Assembly: GCA_003222835.1 (NCBI GenBank)
Contig: QHXE01000093.1
Location: forward strand, 1-5,861
Length of the DNA stretch: 5,861 nt
Direction: 5' to 3'
DNA from: Acidobacteriota bacterium
GTDB lineage: Bacteria; Acidobacteriota; Blastocatellia; Pyrinomonadales; Pyrinomonadaceae
The translations under genes were made by a program, and so were the position numbers. This document shows, piece by piece, positions 5,432 to 5,861 of this stretch; positions within the stretch are counted from its first letter, which is position 1; each line of letters opens with the position of its first letter. Under the pieces are notes generated by a model. The model was not told where the DNA came from, made no database searches, and saw nothing but the letters and a program-made list of their open reading frames with translations.

Positions 5432-5525
5432 TCAGAACCACCTGCGGTAGCGGGTGGTTGATCTTGATTATCGCGGTGGACTCATTGCCAGAGATCAACC
5501 ACCCGCTACCGCAGGCGGTTCTGAC
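5431..5525. repeat. 34-bp inverted repeat, REP/BIME-like palindromic element
   Basis: Left arm 5431-5464 and right arm 5492-5525 are reverse complements over 34 bp with one mismatch (position 5440 A against 5516 C), separated by a 27-base loop. Each arm is itself partly palindromic: the left contains AACCACC...GGTGGTT (5437-5460) around TGCGGTAGCG, so each arm could fold alone or the two could pair. This two-headed design is that of REP doublets (BIMEs) and of small non-autonomous elements. It lies in the divergent spacer between SYLF paralogue B and the GcvT-family gene, outside both coding regions. There is no ORF or U-run inside it. The family name is inference; copy number elsewhere in the genome cannot be seen. 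Confidence 0.8.
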
Positions 5526-5545
5526 AGAAAACCAGCAGATTACTC

Positions 5546-5861
5546 ATGTCCATTGGCACTCCATTTCATGAAAGAACTTTCGCTCTGTGTGAGAGCCTTA
5601 ACTATCGCGAGTGGTCGGGTTACTACACCGTCAGCGCATACGAAACGCATCACGATCACGAATACAATGCGATTCGTAATGCCGCGGCTTTGATCGACAT
5701 CTCTCCGCTATTCAAATACCGAATCACTGGACGAGACGCGACCCGCCTGGTCGATCGGATCATCACGCGCGACCTGCGTAAGGTTTCAGTCGGGCAAGTG
5801 ATTTACACGCCGTGGTGTGACGAGCGCGGCAAAGTAATCGACGATGGAACCGTTTCGCGGC
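5546..5861 (+). CDS. gcvT: Aminomethyltransferase (GcvT) family protein, N-terminal part
   Basis: Starts at ATG 5546 and stays open to the window edge, 105 residues seen. The start MSIGTPFHERTFALCES, followed by EYNAIRNAAALIDISPLFKY, ITGRDATRLVDRIITRDL, VGQVIYTPWCDERGKVIDDG, is the folate-binding T-protein fold. D99-D100 in VIDDG correspond to the conserved aspartate region of GcvT that contacts the folate and aminomethyl group. Canonical GcvT transfers the methylene group from the H-protein-bound glycine intermediate to tetrahydrofolate. However, the family also includes demethylases and dimethylglycine/sarcosine-type enzymes, and no other glycine-cleavage gene is in view, so the symbol is family-level. 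No good ribosome binding site is seen just upstream; the 20 bases between the inverted repeat and the ATG leave little room for a promoter. Confidence 0.85.
   Translation, partial: MSIGTPFHERTFALCESLNYREWSGYYTVSAYETHHDHEYNAIRNAAALIDISPLFKYRITGRDATRLVDRIITRDLRKVSVGQVIYTPWCDERGKVIDDGTVSR

Noticed and set aside
5454..5693. Plus-strand 79-aa ORF running through the inverted repeat.
   Set aside because: It overlaps the GcvT-family gene in a different frame and its first third is encoded by the palindrome itself.

Overview
The window looks like chromosomal DNA from a free-living Gram-negative bacterium with moderate GC. The mix of genes suggests a soil-type Acidobacteriota (Blastocatellia-like): cell-wall hydrolases without signal peptides, paired secreted SYLF/Ysc84 proteins, a divergent GcvT-family gene and a REP-like palindrome. 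That placement is inference from overall style; there is no marker gene here.

Left part, + strand (1-2870). The tail of an unidentified gene (2-172) is followed by a three-gene run. First is a peptidoglycan-binding/GH19 glycan hydrolase (259-1128). Next is a peptidoglycan-binding/M15 peptidase of the DxxH type (1215-2003). Three bases later comes a single-pass membrane protein with a long helical cytoplasmic part (2007-2687). The two enzymes share the same N-terminal binding domain but would cut different bonds of peptidoglycan (glycan and peptide), and neither has a Sec signal. This is a lysin-like layout (phage-derived lysis cassette, injection-system cargo or a domesticated version). The 183-base gap after the third gene holds a small ATGA-overlapping ORF and, in another frame, what looks like a decayed copy of the third gene's C-terminal tail.

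Middle (2871-3593, +). A six-pass membrane protein of unknown function, convergent with the next block.

Right part, - strand (3625-5290). Two tandem paralogues of a secreted SYLF/Ysc84-type lipid-binding protein, each 243 aa with a signal peptide and about 74% identical over the last 181 residues (counted by eye). The 202-base spacer between them carries three copies of a dyad AACTCC-N4-GGAGTT spaced exactly 53 bp apart. The middle copy fills the spacer between a perfect TTGACA and a weaker -10, so this looks like an operator array for the downstream paralogue. The upstream paralogue has its own plausible promoter (TTGTCA-N17-TATGCT) with a different dyad around its -35.

Right edge (5404-5861). 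A 34-bp inverted repeat with one mismatch (REP/BIME-like) separates the divergent SYLF gene from the start of an aminomethyltransferase (GcvT)-family gene that runs off the window.
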